This document shows, piece after piece, positions 6,112-14,094 of a DNA stretch of 22,665 nucleotides. This DNA comes from Oligoflexales bacterium (GTDB lineage: Bacteria > Bdellovibrionota > Oligoflexia > Oligoflexales > Oligoflexaceae), in NCBI GenBank assembly GCA_015232735.1, contig JADFZC010000007.1:1-22665 (forward strand), read 5' to 3'. Both the position numbers and the translations under genes were made by a program. Numbering within the stretch: position 1 is the stretch's first letter; every line of letters begins with the position of its first letter. The notes under the pieces were generated by a model. That model searched no databases and was not told the DNA's origin. It saw only the letters and a program-made list of their open reading frames with translations.

Positions 6112-7882
6112 TTATCCCCATACCTGCACCTAGAATAATCCAAAAAGGAGTTGCAACTCCAATTGTACTATCATGAAAGATTGCAGATAACGAAAAGCTT
6201 AAGAAACCAAGAATGTATGGCAATAAATTGTCTGCCCTTTCATCTTTATATTTTAACAGAATTCTCAATGAATGAAAGAAATGCCAGAGAAATATTGAAA
6301 GAAGCAGAAATAAAGCCAAAATTCCATAGGAATGAGCGAAGGATAGATAGAGATTGTGCGGTTTGTCCACGATATGTGTGAATCCGAAGAAGGGATGCAT
6401 CGCTGAAACATCATTATTTGGAAATTCAAATGGGAAAGAACCCGGGCCACTTCCAGTCAGCCATTTATCCTTGAGAAGAGGAATAGTATGAGACCATATA
6501 AAGCCTCTTGAAGAGAATGCATAATCGTTAATAGGCAGCGGAAACCTTTGGCTCACAACGGGTTTGACGAAGATGCCTGCCCGTCCTATTCGAAAACCAT
6601 TGGGAGTCATTGCGATATTCAGATCATCGATAACCATCAGCGGCAGTTTATCCAAATGAACTATTTTTAATGCAAAGGATTTGAAACGTTCGTCCAAGAT
6701 TTCAATCCTTTCCTGATTTGATTTTGAAAGGAGTGGCTTGAAATCACCATCCATAAATCGGACGCCGTTAAGTTGTTTTTCAATAAGCAGAGTTTGACCG
6801 TAGCGATTGATATGTAAGCGTCCGTTGCTAATGAATATGCGATCAGGTTTTTTATTGGATATTTGATTAGTGTTGTAAGATACCAAGTAAGAATCTTTTG
6901 TGATGTTCGGAGATTGGAGAATATCCAGTTCATCATTTAGTGAAAGGCGATAACCGCCGGAGATGTAATTTTTCGAATTTTTGAAGATGGAAAATGCTGA
7001 GAAGTGAGCAGCAATTAACAAAAAAACAGACAGGACTGTAATCTTACGTTTTGCAGAAAGCCATATTATTCCGAAGCATGAAGAAATGAGTCCTGCAATA
7101 AAGGCAGTTCGGGAGTAAGATGCAAGTGTCAAAAAGAAGGCGGCACCAGCACCAATTGAAAACAACATACGTTGAAATTCGCTTTTTCCTGTGACTGTCA
7201 GCGCTCCGAAGAACGGCCACATCATGGCGGCATACATTCCAAGATATACGGGGTTTCCAAATGGCAGAGCGACTCCGATGACCTGTGGAGTATATTTTGA
7301 AAACCAGCCTCCCTCCTCTTGCATCAAAAGTCGTGTTAACAATGGATGGTTGATTAACGGAATACCATTTGCTTCGGCGAGCCCACTTATTCCAATAAGG
7401 ATTAAAGTTGATAAGAGTGCAATGGGAAGATATTTAATGGTTGATAGGTATGATAGCCGTATTGAAGCTGAAACCAGGACCAGATAGGCTATAGTCACCT
7501 GAATGCCCTCGAATATATTTGGAACACCGTAGATTCCGTCAATGCGATTGGACGCCTGAATTGATGAAGTTATGGCAAGAATTGCGATGGATAACAAAAG
7601 ACAATCTATGAACCTGAATTTTCGCTGGTCAAATGATTTATAGACAAGTAAAATAAATAGGGCAACTGCCCCGCACAGCGTCACAAACAGGGATTTGTAC
7701 CAGGAAAAAACATCAGCGGTTGGATTAGTATATCCCATGGTTCTAAAATGGTCAGGAATAGAAAGTACCTTCAGTTTGACAATAACGGATGTTAGACAGG
7801 CAGCGACAATAACGACGAGGTTCAGGGTTTTTGAAATATTGTCGTTATATGGCATGGCAGGATATCGGCATTTGTCATTCAA
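6095..7882 (-). CDS. O-antigen ligase family (Wzy_C) membrane protein
   Basis: A 595-residue inner-membrane protein with about 11-12 hydrophobic segments. Family marks are SRTAF at 257-261, SSRGFIW at 457-463, GSGPGSF at 477-483 and KPHNLYL at 507-513, the last holding the conserved periplasmic histidine (H509). WaaL/Wzy_C proteins transfer or polymerise undecaprenyl-diphosphate-linked glycans at the periplasmic face. Unusual is a hydrophilic insert of about 155 residues (300-455), probably beta-rich, between two membrane helices. The SSRGFIW subgroup with such an insert also occurs in other phyla, so a polymerase role is possible. The TTG start at 7882 overlaps the upstream lipoprotein gene by eight bases, with GGAG ten bases before it. 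ATG at 7855 is an alternative start with no visible ribosome binding site. Confidence 0.82.
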   Translation of the reverse strand: MNDKCRYPAMPYNDNISKTLNLVVIVAACLTSVIVKLKVLSIPDHFRTMGYTNPTADVFSWYKSLFVTLCGAVALFILLVYKSFDQRKFRFIDCLLLSIAILAITSSIQASNRIDGIYGVPNIFEGIQVTIAYLVLVSASIRLSYLSTIKYLPIALLSTLILIGISGLAEANGIPLINHPLLTRLLMQEEGGWFSKYTPQVIGVALPFGNPVYLGMYAAMMWPFFGALTVTGKSEFQRMLFSIGAGAAFFLTLASYSRTAFIAGLISSCFGIIWLSAKRKITVLSVFLLIAAHFSAFSIFKNSKNYISGGYRLSLNDELDILQSPNITKDSYLVSYNTNQISNKKPDRIFISNGRLHINRYGQTLLIEKQLNGVRFMDGDFKPLLSKSNQERIEILDERFKSFALKIVHLDKLPLMVIDDLNIAMTPNGFRIGRAGIFVKPVVSQRFPLPINDYAFSSRGFIWSHTIPLLKDKWLTGSGPGSFPFEFPNNDVSAMHPFFGFTHIVDKPHNLYLSFAHSYGILALFLLLSIFLWHFFHSLRILLKYKDERADNLLPYILGFLSFSLSAIFHDSTIGVATPFWIILGAGMGINCSFK

Positions 7883-8288
7883 TTAAATATGACTCCGTCT
7901 GGATGTCGGAACGCTTCTTTTTTCTCGCGGTTTCCATCGGGTTTGTGCTGCTGCCTTTCTTTTGTTTTTTCTCACCGTAAAATTCAACTTTTGATGATTT
8001 TGTCACAGCAATAATATTATTATCATCATATGTCATGAAATCCAGATTATCCGTTGAATTATCAGCAGGTAATATTCTTAGATATATTGTTGCTTCCTCT
8101 TCTTCGGTATCCTGTTTATCAAATAAAAGGGAAAGTATCTGTGTATTGAAGAATTTTCCTCCCGATGGCGAAATGATTATTATAAAATCTTCAATCTCGT
8201 TCGAGCCGCATGAACTTAATAGAAACAGGAAAAACAGTGGAAAGGCAACTCGAATGATTTGTAGAAAAAAATTAAATACTTTCATCAT
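7875..8288 (-). CDS. Small predicted lipoprotein, function unknown
   Basis: A 137-residue protein that I do not recognise. It has a hydrophobic signal peptide ending in a lipobox, LSSC, with the modified cysteine at C27, followed by Gly-Ser. The mature part is short and hydrophilic: an acidic run (DTEEEE), a likely beta-strand segment and a very basic C-terminal tail rich in KKK/RKKK. The gene begins ATG ATG, and the second ATG sits at a better distance from the upstream AGAGG. The stop codon overlaps the ligase start by eight bases, so the two are probably translationally coupled, which hints at a joint envelope role (inference). Confidence 0.65.
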   Translation of the reverse strand: MMKVFNFFLQIIRVAFPLFFLFLLSSCGSNEIEDFIIIISPSGGKFFNTQILSLLFDKQDTEEEEATIYLRILPADNSTDNLDFMTYDDNNIIAVTKSSKVEFYGEKKQKKGSSTNPMETARKKKRSDIQTESYLIE

Positions 8289-8370
8289 ATTCCTCTGCCT
8301 CTTATTAAAAAAATAATCCAGTTATCAAAAGGAAAATTGGACTTGAAACTATGTTTCCTATTCGATGGAG

Positions 8371-8398
8371 ATTATCAAATGATTCTTTAATGCTTCAA
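8371..8398 (-). promoter_or_regulatory. Possible sigma-70-like promoter for the lipoprotein-ligase pair
   Basis: On the minus strand TTGAAG (8398-8393) and GATAAT (8376-8371) are spaced by 16 bases, about 80 bases before the lipoprotein start. They match the consensus at 4/6 and 5/6. Such matches arise often in AT-rich DNA. Confidence 0.3.
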
Positions 8399-8422
8399 AT
8401 CCAAAACCTGACATTTTCATTT

Positions 8423-9847
8423 TTATTCGCCTATGTATAAAGGAGTTGAATATGGTGGTGAACGAACATCCGATGGGAAAGTATATGATCCCGTCAGGTG
8501 ATATGCGGTTATTGAGTTTATGGTTGTGGCTCTGCAGCTACCATTATAGTAAAAAGAACTGAGAGTTCCTGAAGCGGCAGCGGTTTCGCTGCCAGTCATG
8601 CGATAGTATGTGCCTGAGGCTGACACAAACAAATTATTTTTGGTTACGCCAACACTTGAAGGTACATAAGGAGTTCCCGAACAGTCGCTCGACTGGTAAC
8701 CGCTTGACACATAATTCCAAATGGTACTATAAGTATTTATATATACATAAGGCGAGCTAAAGCCGCCGTTCAAATCAACAAAGAAATAGGCAAGGTTAGA
8801 GTCTGTCTGACTACCTACCCTAACAAATGATGTTAAAGTACTTCCTGTTGTTGCCTGTGTAAAACTTCCGGACAGAAATGTTCCAACTTTATTGCCTGAA
8901 ACATCATATACATAAAGGTTGCTCCCCCCCGAACTTCCTGCAGTCCCTGTCGCCCCCTTCTCCCCTTTGACGCCAGCCGCTCCTGCAGCTCCTGCAGGGC
9001 CTGTCAGATCGATTGCAGTCCATCCTGTTGCCGAGCAATATTTGAAAGTTTTGTCCTCCAGAACATAGATTGTCCGTCCCAAATCCGCTTTGCCGCAGCT
9101 TGGAGTCATCATACCGCTAAGCAGCATTTGTATCCCGGAGTATAGAGGCAAAGTTGATTCCACCTCTTTGGCCACGACAGCCTGGTTGAAAATTACGACT
9201 TGAAACCAGCCAAAATATTTCGATGTGAAGATTATCTTACCTTGATCTATACTCAGACTGCTGACAGGTGTGACTCCTGAGATACGTTTTCCGCTTTCCT
9301 GGATCAAAACTCTATAGACTACGGCTATTTTGTCTTTACGGGCTGTAATGAAATTCAATTTTGTCGTTCCATCATCTTTGGGAACTGCCAGTGACAGGAT
9401 CATTGACTGGTTGAGATCGATAGCTTCAGAAGCGGTAATCATTATGGGGGCAGCCGAAGCGGTAACCTTTATTATCGCAGAATCAAGGCCGAGGTCACCT
9501 ACCAGCTGGGTGGAGTCAATGGCCTCTCCCTCCTGGAGCGATACAGTGGTTTTTTTGGGGAGCGAGCCGGTTGGAAAGGCCACCTTTATATCTCTGATAT
9601 TGCTATTTTCACTTGTTGTGAGGATCTGGGGTTGTGCAAGACTTTCATCAAGTGTTGCGATAATGATGCCTGAGACATCGGTTTTTTGACTTGGAATAAT
9701 TCCGGTTGGAAATTTTAATACTGTTCCGGTGTTGACAGGGACATTTTTATCGGACTTGCCCTTGCCGCATCTTAGGGAAAAAGCGGCAAGAATGCCGGTA
9801 GCAACAAGATAGGCCAGTATCAAAAGGAATGTACGATTTAAAAACAT
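8423..9847 (-). CDS. Collagen-like (Gly-X-Y) repeat lipoprotein
   Basis: A 474-residue predicted surface or outer-membrane lipoprotein. The signal peptide ends at FSLRC, with C27 the likely lipidated residue; the box is loose and resembles those of spirochaetes. Residues about 75-220 contain repeated beta-rich segments of the type FPTGSLPKKTTVSL, which recall ZU5-like domains. A cysteine-bounded segment (C251 to C270, containing YVLEDKTFKYC) precedes seven Gly-X-Y triplets at about 283-303 (GPA, GAA, GAA, GVK, GEK, GAT, GTA). A Tyr/Ser/Thr-rich C-terminal domain of about 165 residues with two more cysteines follows. I chose ATG at 9847 because GGAG at 9861-9858 is ten bases away; GTG at 9856 lies too close to it. 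A promoter sits directly upstream, so it appears to be an independent unit. Trimerisation or adhesion is inferred only from the collagen-like stretch. Confidence 0.78.
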   Translation of the reverse strand: MFLNRTFLLILAYLVATGILAAFSLRCGKGKSDKNVPVNTGTVLKFPTGIIPSQKTDVSGIIIATLDESLAQPQILTTSENSNIRDIKVAFPTGSLPKKTTVSLQEGEAIDSTQLVGDLGLDSAIIKVTASAAPIMITASEAIDLNQSMILSLAVPKDDGTTKLNFITARKDKIAVVYRVLIQESGKRISGVTPVSSLSIDQGKIIFTSKYFGWFQVVIFNQAVVAKEVESTLPLYSGIQMLLSGMMTPSCGKADLGRTIYVLEDKTFKYCSATGWTAIDLTGPAGAAGAAGVKGEKGATGTAGSSGGSNLYVYDVSGNKVGTFLSGSFTQATTGSTLTSFVRVGSQTDSNLAYFFVDLNGGFSSPYVYINTYSTIWNYVSSGYQSSDCSGTPYVPSSVGVTKNNLFVSASGTYYRMTGSETAAASGTLSSFYYNGSCRATTINSITAYHLTGSYTFPSDVRSPPYSTPLYIGE

Positions 9848-9932
9848 GAACAACACTCTCCACTGTCAAATGTAAAATAATAGCAAAGACCAAAAATCAT
9901 ATTAATTTAAAAAATAATAAGAAAAGTAAATA

Positions 9933-9962
9933 ATCATAGGGTAACAATAATAGGACAGTCAA
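9933..9962 (-). promoter_or_regulatory. Sigma-70-like promoter for the collagen-like lipoprotein
   Basis: On the minus strand TTGACT (9962-9957) and TATGAT (9938-9933) are separated by 18 bases. Each matches the consensus at 5/6. Transcription would start near 9926, leaving a leader of about 80 bases before the ATG at 9847. Confidence 0.5.
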
Positions 9963-9978
9963 GGTGAAAGGTGACTGT
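9955..9978. promoter_or_regulatory. Dyad overlapping the -35 box; possible operator or operon-end hairpin
   Basis: ACAGTCA at 9955-9961 and TGACTGT at 9972-9978 form a perfect 7-bp dyad with a ten-base loop. It lies about 30 bases past the stop of the glycosyltransferase gene and covers the -35 hexamer of the next gene's promoter. No T-run follows on the minus strand, so an operator is as likely as a terminator. Confidence 0.35.
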
Positions 9979-10009
9979 TTTGGAGCTAAAATATCTTAAC
10001 GAAGCACTT

Positions 10010-10948
10010 CTATTCATCTTCAAAATTTAGCCGCCCCTTCTCAATCACAAGCGGCCTTTTTTGTACCTGGGTATGTATGGCTCCGACATATTCACCGACA
10101 ATCCCTATAAAGAAAAGCTGGACTGACGAAAAGAAGAAGAGACCTGAAACTAGTGGCGCCATTCCAACTTGAAAGTTATCCCATAAAACCAGTTTGTAAC
10201 CCAGATAAATGAAAGACATCAGAAGGCTTAAGAACGCCAGGATGAAACCTGCAAATGTCGCAATCCTAAGTGGAAGCTTCGAGTGATTGATAACACCGAG
10301 GATTGCCAGATCGTACAGGGTGTAAAAATTGTTTTTTGTAAACCCGCGCTTTCTGGCGGGTTGTTCAAAGTAGACAGGTGCTATATCAAAACCTAATTCG
10401 CAGATCAGACCCCTAAAATAGGGATATGGATCGTCTATCTGTCTTAAAATCCTTAAGACCTGCTGGTCATATGCGCCAAATCCGGTTCCGTTTTTGATGA
10501 GCCTGTTTTCGGATATCTTGTTGATGAAACTGTAGAACATTTTTCTAACCAAGAAAAAGAACAGCGACTCCCTGCTTGAATTTTTGATTGCCAGGGTGAT
10601 TTTATATCCCTCTTCCCATTTTTCCAGGAACTTCGGAATCAATTCAGGCGGGTCCTGTAAATCGGAAGCCATCAGTACGACCACATCGCCTTTTGCCTGC
10701 AGGAAGGCGTGGTATCCGGAACGGATAGGACCAAAATTCCTTGTGTTGTATATTACCTTCACCTTTTTATCATTTTCCGCGATCTGCCTCAGCACCTTGG
10801 GAGTATTGTCTGTCGATGCGTTGTCGATAATTATTATTTCATAATTATATTTGGGAAGATTTGCCATCACTGCGTGCAGGCGTTTTACGAGTTCCGGGAT
10901 ATTATCCTCTTCGTTATGGCAGCCTGTAACGATGCTTAGTTTTGTCAT
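10010..10948 (-). CDS. Family 2 glycosyltransferase, DPM1/GtrB-like, with two C-terminal membrane helices
   Basis: A 312-residue enzyme of the polyprenyl-phosphate sugar transferase group. It has a GT-A fold with IDNASTDNT at 41-49 and the DxxD-type metal/nucleotide motif DLQD at 96-99. Two membrane segments lie at about 228-250 and 262-286, followed by the family's typical GIVGEYVG at 282-289. Members transfer a sugar from UDP- or GDP-sugar to polyprenyl phosphate on the cytoplasmic side, supplying a donor for periplasmic GT-C enzymes. That fits the GT-C-like proteins encoded nearby (inference). It is the last gene of the eight-gene operon. Only one base separates it from the upstream epimerase gene, and AGGAG precedes the ATG at good distance. 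Confidence 0.88.
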   Translation of the reverse strand: MTKLSIVTGCHNEEDNIPELVKRLHAVMANLPKYNYEIIIIDNASTDNTPKVLRQIAENDKKVKVIYNTRNFGPIRSGYHAFLQAKGDVVVLMASDLQDPPELIPKFLEKWEEGYKITLAIKNSSRESLFFFLVRKMFYSFINKISENRLIKNGTGFGAYDQQVLRILRQIDDPYPYFRGLICELGFDIAPVYFEQPARKRGFTKNNFYTLYDLAILGVINHSKLPLRIATFAGFILAFLSLLMSFIYLGYKLVLWDNFQVGMAPLVSGLFFFSSVQLFFIGIVGEYVGAIHTQVQKRPLVIEKGRLNFEDE

Positions 10949-10949
10949 T

Positions 10950-11867
10950 TTATACTCCTGTGCTTTTGACCCAGTCGATTGTCTCTCTGACGCCCTCGAT
11001 AAAGGAATATTTTGGGATGAATCCGGTATCTTTTTTCAGGTTATCGATTCCTGCGCAGAGAAAGGGAACATGGTTTTCAGGATAGGGCAGATCCCCTATT
11101 CCAACCGGCAGACAGGGATCTATGGCGTCTCTTATTGTGAGGACAAAATCCGATAATTTTTTTGGGTCTCCGCTGCCTATACAGTAAACTTCACCGTCTT
11201 TCCCACTTTTCCCGATGGCATAATATGCCCGCGCGCAGTCCCTGGAATAAAGGAAATCCCATATCTGCTCAGAGGGTGTAAGCGAAGGTCTCTCTTTCTT
11301 CAGGAGCTTTTCTATGCAGTAGTGAACCATAGTCGGGGTACCGTAAGGGCCGTATATGCTGAACACGCGGGCCCAGTTGAACCTAAGGCCCAGGTCAGAG
11401 CATAATCTTGCCGAAAACCTGCAGGCGGAATATTTTGCGATGCCATAAGCCGAGACCGGGTTTACCGGCGTTTCAGGAGACATTATGCCGGACCCTGTTC
11501 CATACTCCGCCTGGGAACCAGTACCGACAAAGGCCGAGCAGCCGAGGCGGGCAGCGGCTTTTACTGTCTCCATGGTATATGCGATATTGTCAAACTGCAT
11601 GGGAATATTGTCTCGATCCTGTCTCGTCGGAGTTACCCAGGCAAGGTGGAAAAAGACATCGTATCGGCCTTTTTGCAGATCAGGCAGTTTTGATATTTCA
11701 GAAAGGTCACATTCACAGACTTTAACAAGATCGTGCCGGGGAAGGCGCCCCATGTTCCTGGAACCGGGTCTTACAACGGCCAGCACTTCCAGCCCGTTTT
11801 CCAGGCATTCGTTTACAAGCGGGATGCCAAGCATGGATGTTGCTCCGTTTATAATCACTTTCTTCAT
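10950..11867 (-). CDS. NAD(P)-dependent epimerase/dehydratase (extended SDR)
   Basis: A 305-residue extended short-chain dehydrogenase acting on nucleotide sugars. The N-terminal cofactor loop is GATSMLG (residues 8-14), a variant of GxxGxxG with Ser at the middle glycine. The catalytic set is S118 in GTGSQ, Y141 and K145 in YGIAK. The ARVFSIYGP segment is typical of sugar epimerases, 4,6-dehydratases and 4-keto reductases. The exact reaction cannot be told from sequence; a 4-keto-reductase or C4-epimerase role would fit. The start overlaps the upstream methyltransferase stop by the classic ATGA, so the two are translationally coupled. Confidence 0.85.
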   Translation of the reverse strand: MKKVIINGATSMLGIPLVNECLENGLEVLAVVRPGSRNMGRLPRHDLVKVCECDLSEISKLPDLQKGRYDVFFHLAWVTPTRQDRDNIPMQFDNIAYTMETVKAAARLGCSAFVGTGSQAEYGTGSGIMSPETPVNPVSAYGIAKYSACRFSARLCSDLGLRFNWARVFSIYGPYGTPTMVHYCIEKLLKKERPSLTPSEQIWDFLYSRDCARAYYAIGKSGKDGEVYCIGSGDPKKLSDFVLTIRDAIDPCLPVGIGDLPYPENHVPFLCAGIDNLKKDTGFIPKYSFIEGVRETIDWVKSTGV

Positions 11868-13018
11868 AAGATTTCCAGCCCGCGGTTTCTGAGAATTGCG
11901 ACTTTAAGATTCTCATACCGCGTTTTAATGATTTTGACCACTTCATCCGAATATGCGGCGGCCATAACGATTATAGCGTCAACCGGATCTGAGACAATGG
12001 CGTCGGGGGAAGTTATTTTTATATGTGACGCCGGGGTATATCTGTCCTGTTTGAAGCTTGCGGAATCAACTACATATTTTATTTTATTTTTCAGTTCAAG
12101 AAGGGAAATTACCGAGAGCGCCTGGTGTCCCGCACCCCAGATGGCAACTTTATCTTTTGCAAATCCGTCGATGAAGCCATGTATTTCATTTTTGAGTTTT
12201 GACTGATGCTGTTCGAACCTGGAGATGGCGACGGCTTTTCTTTTCCTTGCGATCACGGAAATTACATAATCGTAACGCTCTTCCCGGTATTCAACCGCTT
12301 CAAAGCCATTTTGGTTTAAAATATGGGTCAGTGTTTCTTTTGTAAAATAAAGCAGATGATCCGGTATGAATTCAGAGAAGAGACTATCCCTTATAATCAT
12401 GTTAAAATTTGGCACTTCCACATGCAAAATGCCGTCAGCTGAGAGATTATGGTACATAGCTCTCAATGCGCAGTTTGGATCAGGGAAATGCTCAAGGAAG
12501 TTCAAAATCATAATGAGGTCAAAAGGCCAGCCGGGTATCCTGTCGGAAGGATGGGAAAGAAAACCCTTTTCCACTTTTAATCCATTCTTTCGGCAGGCGG
12601 CCACATTCTCGTCAGAAAACTCGATTCCCCTTGCATCGACATCGAATTCGCTCACTACTGACAGAAACCCGCCTCTTCCGCAGCCTATCTCGCAAACCCT
12701 TTTTCCGATAAGATCATGCTTATCGAGTATCTCTTTAAAACTTTTTCTTCTAAATTCCCTGACTTCGGATGAAATTTCAGTGGCCCTTATAACCTCCCTG
12801 TAGTACGGGACTTCATCATTGTCAAGCTGGACAAGCCCGCATCCTGAGCATTGGCACACTTCAATATCTATGCCTCTGTCATTTGAAAGATCCTCACTAC
12901 GGGGAAGATACTGCGCCGACGAAGGCATATCCTTTTGGACGAGAAGCGGGGGTTCCATAAAATCGTTGCCGCAAACCCTGCATTTTCTTTTGGTTTCCAG
13001 TGACATATCTTTATACAA
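11864..13018 (-). CDS. Class I SAM methyltransferase with N-terminal zinc-binding domain and C-terminal Rossmann domain (sugar C-methyltransferase-like)
   Basis: A 384-residue protein with the three-part layout of sugar C-methyltransferases such as TylC3/NovU. It has a zinc-ribbon with CxxC pairs C13/C16 and C57/C60, a SAM-binding domain with EIGCGRGGFL at 110-119 and the EHFPDP segment at 176-181, and a C-terminal Rossmann-like domain beginning VAIWGAGHQA at 291-300. Methylation of a keto-sugar carbon is the family-based expectation. TTG at 13018 is given as start because AAGGAGG at 13028-13022 is three bases before it. ATG at 13006 would lack this spacing but remains possible. The TTG start overlaps the end of the radical SAM gene by eight bases. 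The C-terminal module resembles the N-terminal modules of the two FkbM proteins upstream. Confidence 0.85.
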   Translation of the reverse strand: MYKDMSLETKRKCRVCGNDFMEPPLLVQKDMPSSAQYLPRSEDLSNDRGIDIEVCQCSGCGLVQLDNDEVPYYREVIRATEISSEVREFRRKSFKEILDKHDLIGKRVCEIGCGRGGFLSVVSEFDVDARGIEFSDENVAACRKNGLKVEKGFLSHPSDRIPGWPFDLIMILNFLEHFPDPNCALRAMYHNLSADGILHVEVPNFNMIIRDSLFSEFIPDHLLYFTKETLTHILNQNGFEAVEYREERYDYVISVIARKRKAVAISRFEQHQSKLKNEIHGFIDGFAKDKVAIWGAGHQALSVISLLELKNKIKYVVDSASFKQDRYTPASHIKITSPDAIVSDPVDAIIVMAAAYSDEVVKIIKTRYENLKVAILRNRGLEIL

Positions 13019-14063
13019 AATCCTCCTTGGTGAATGCCTCTTCCCAGCTCAGGGGAAGTTCCTTTCCGTAGAATTTTGACATGTAGTTTTCTATAAAGTT
13101 CCTGTCTTCCCCCGACAGGCATTTGGGATTGAACTGCCTGAAATGTTTAATGCTCATTCCCCTGTCAAGAATGTCTCCCAGGCTCTCGCTGAAAATGTTT
13201 CCAAGACCGATATGCACATAAACACAAGGAAGGACATCGCCGTACTGTGTGATATGAAGTGTCGCGTATACGCAGCCGCAGCCTTTTTCCATCCCGTATG
13301 AAGGAAAGGTGTCCCTGTGCAGAACGGGATATTCCTTGTTGGCCTCTCTTAAAAAGGCGGCATCCTCCTCGTTTATGAGGACATCGTAGTTTCCTTCCCA
13401 TTTACCGGTTGCGCGGGCGATGAGGACATCGACGGTATAGCCTTCCCTTTCTGCGAATTTCGCCATTTGAATTATCTGATCAGATTGACAATTTTGTCTT
13501 GTTACCACGGTCTGGACAACAACGCTGAGACCAGCTTCTTTCGCGTTTTGCATGGCGTCTATGGCTTTTTTGTATGCCCCTTTGTCTTTGCGATTTGAAT
13601 CATGTTCATTCTCATCAAAATGATCCAGACTGATTTTTACCTTGTCGAGTCCAAGGGATTTCAGATGTTTTGCCTTTTCTTTTGTCATGAAGTGACCGTT
13701 GGTGCTCATGGCCAGATGGAATTTATCTGGTTGGAGGGCAAGGATGACATCATCCAGATCTTTAAAGAGGAGCGGCTCACCCCCTGAAATACAGAACTGG
13801 CATAGCCCAAGTTCGTGTGCCTGGTCGCTTATCATTCGCAGATCCTTTGGAGTCAGCTTTCGTCCGTCCTTTTTGAAACGAGATGCTGTGCAGTGGCTGC
13901 ATTTGAGGTTGCAGGCGTAACTGTAGGATATATCGATGATCGGCGTGGGGATTCCCTTGAGGAATCTGTCTTCGATTTTTAAGACTTTTTTATATACCTC
14001 AGGCTTTTCTCTTCGGAGCTTTTCCCGTTTGGAGTTTTCAATTTCTTTTTCGTTTTTAATCAT
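13011..14063 (-). CDS. Radical SAM protein with SPASM/twitch-like C-terminus
   Basis: A 350-residue radical SAM enzyme. The [4Fe-4S] motif CNLKCSHC gives C51, C55 and C58, and the SAM-binding GGEP is at about 94-97. The C-terminal part has C262, C264, C280 and C315, with the GDVLPCVYVHIGLGN pattern typical of SPASM or twitch domains that hold extra Fe-S clusters. ATG at 14063 is chosen because AAAGGA stands directly before it. A longer frame from 14123 would overlap the upstream gene and add 20 residues without family character. Members of this architecture modify peptides, tRNA or sugars. In this operon a sugar or cell-envelope substrate is likely, but the reaction is unknown. No small precursor peptide gene was seen beside it. 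Confidence 0.85.
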   Translation of the reverse strand: MIKNEKEIENSKREKLRREKPEVYKKVLKIEDRFLKGIPTPIIDISYSYACNLKCSHCTASRFKKDGRKLTPKDLRMISDQAHELGLCQFCISGGEPLLFKDLDDVILALQPDKFHLAMSTNGHFMTKEKAKHLKSLGLDKVKISLDHFDENEHDSNRKDKGAYKKAIDAMQNAKEAGLSVVVQTVVTRQNCQSDQIIQMAKFAEREGYTVDVLIARATGKWEGNYDVLINEEDAAFLREANKEYPVLHRDTFPSYGMEKGCGCVYATLHITQYGDVLPCVYVHIGLGNIFSESLGDILDRGMSIKHFRQFNPKCLSGEDRNFIENYMSKFYGKELPLSWEEAFTKEDFV

Positions 14064-14094
14064 AATTCCTTTAATGTCCTTTTTTAGGCAGTTA

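Noticed and set aside
11733..12206. 157-residue open frame on the plus strand
   Set aside because: Antisense shadow of the epimerase and methyltransferase genes, with low-complexity, Ser/Phe-rich translation and no motif.
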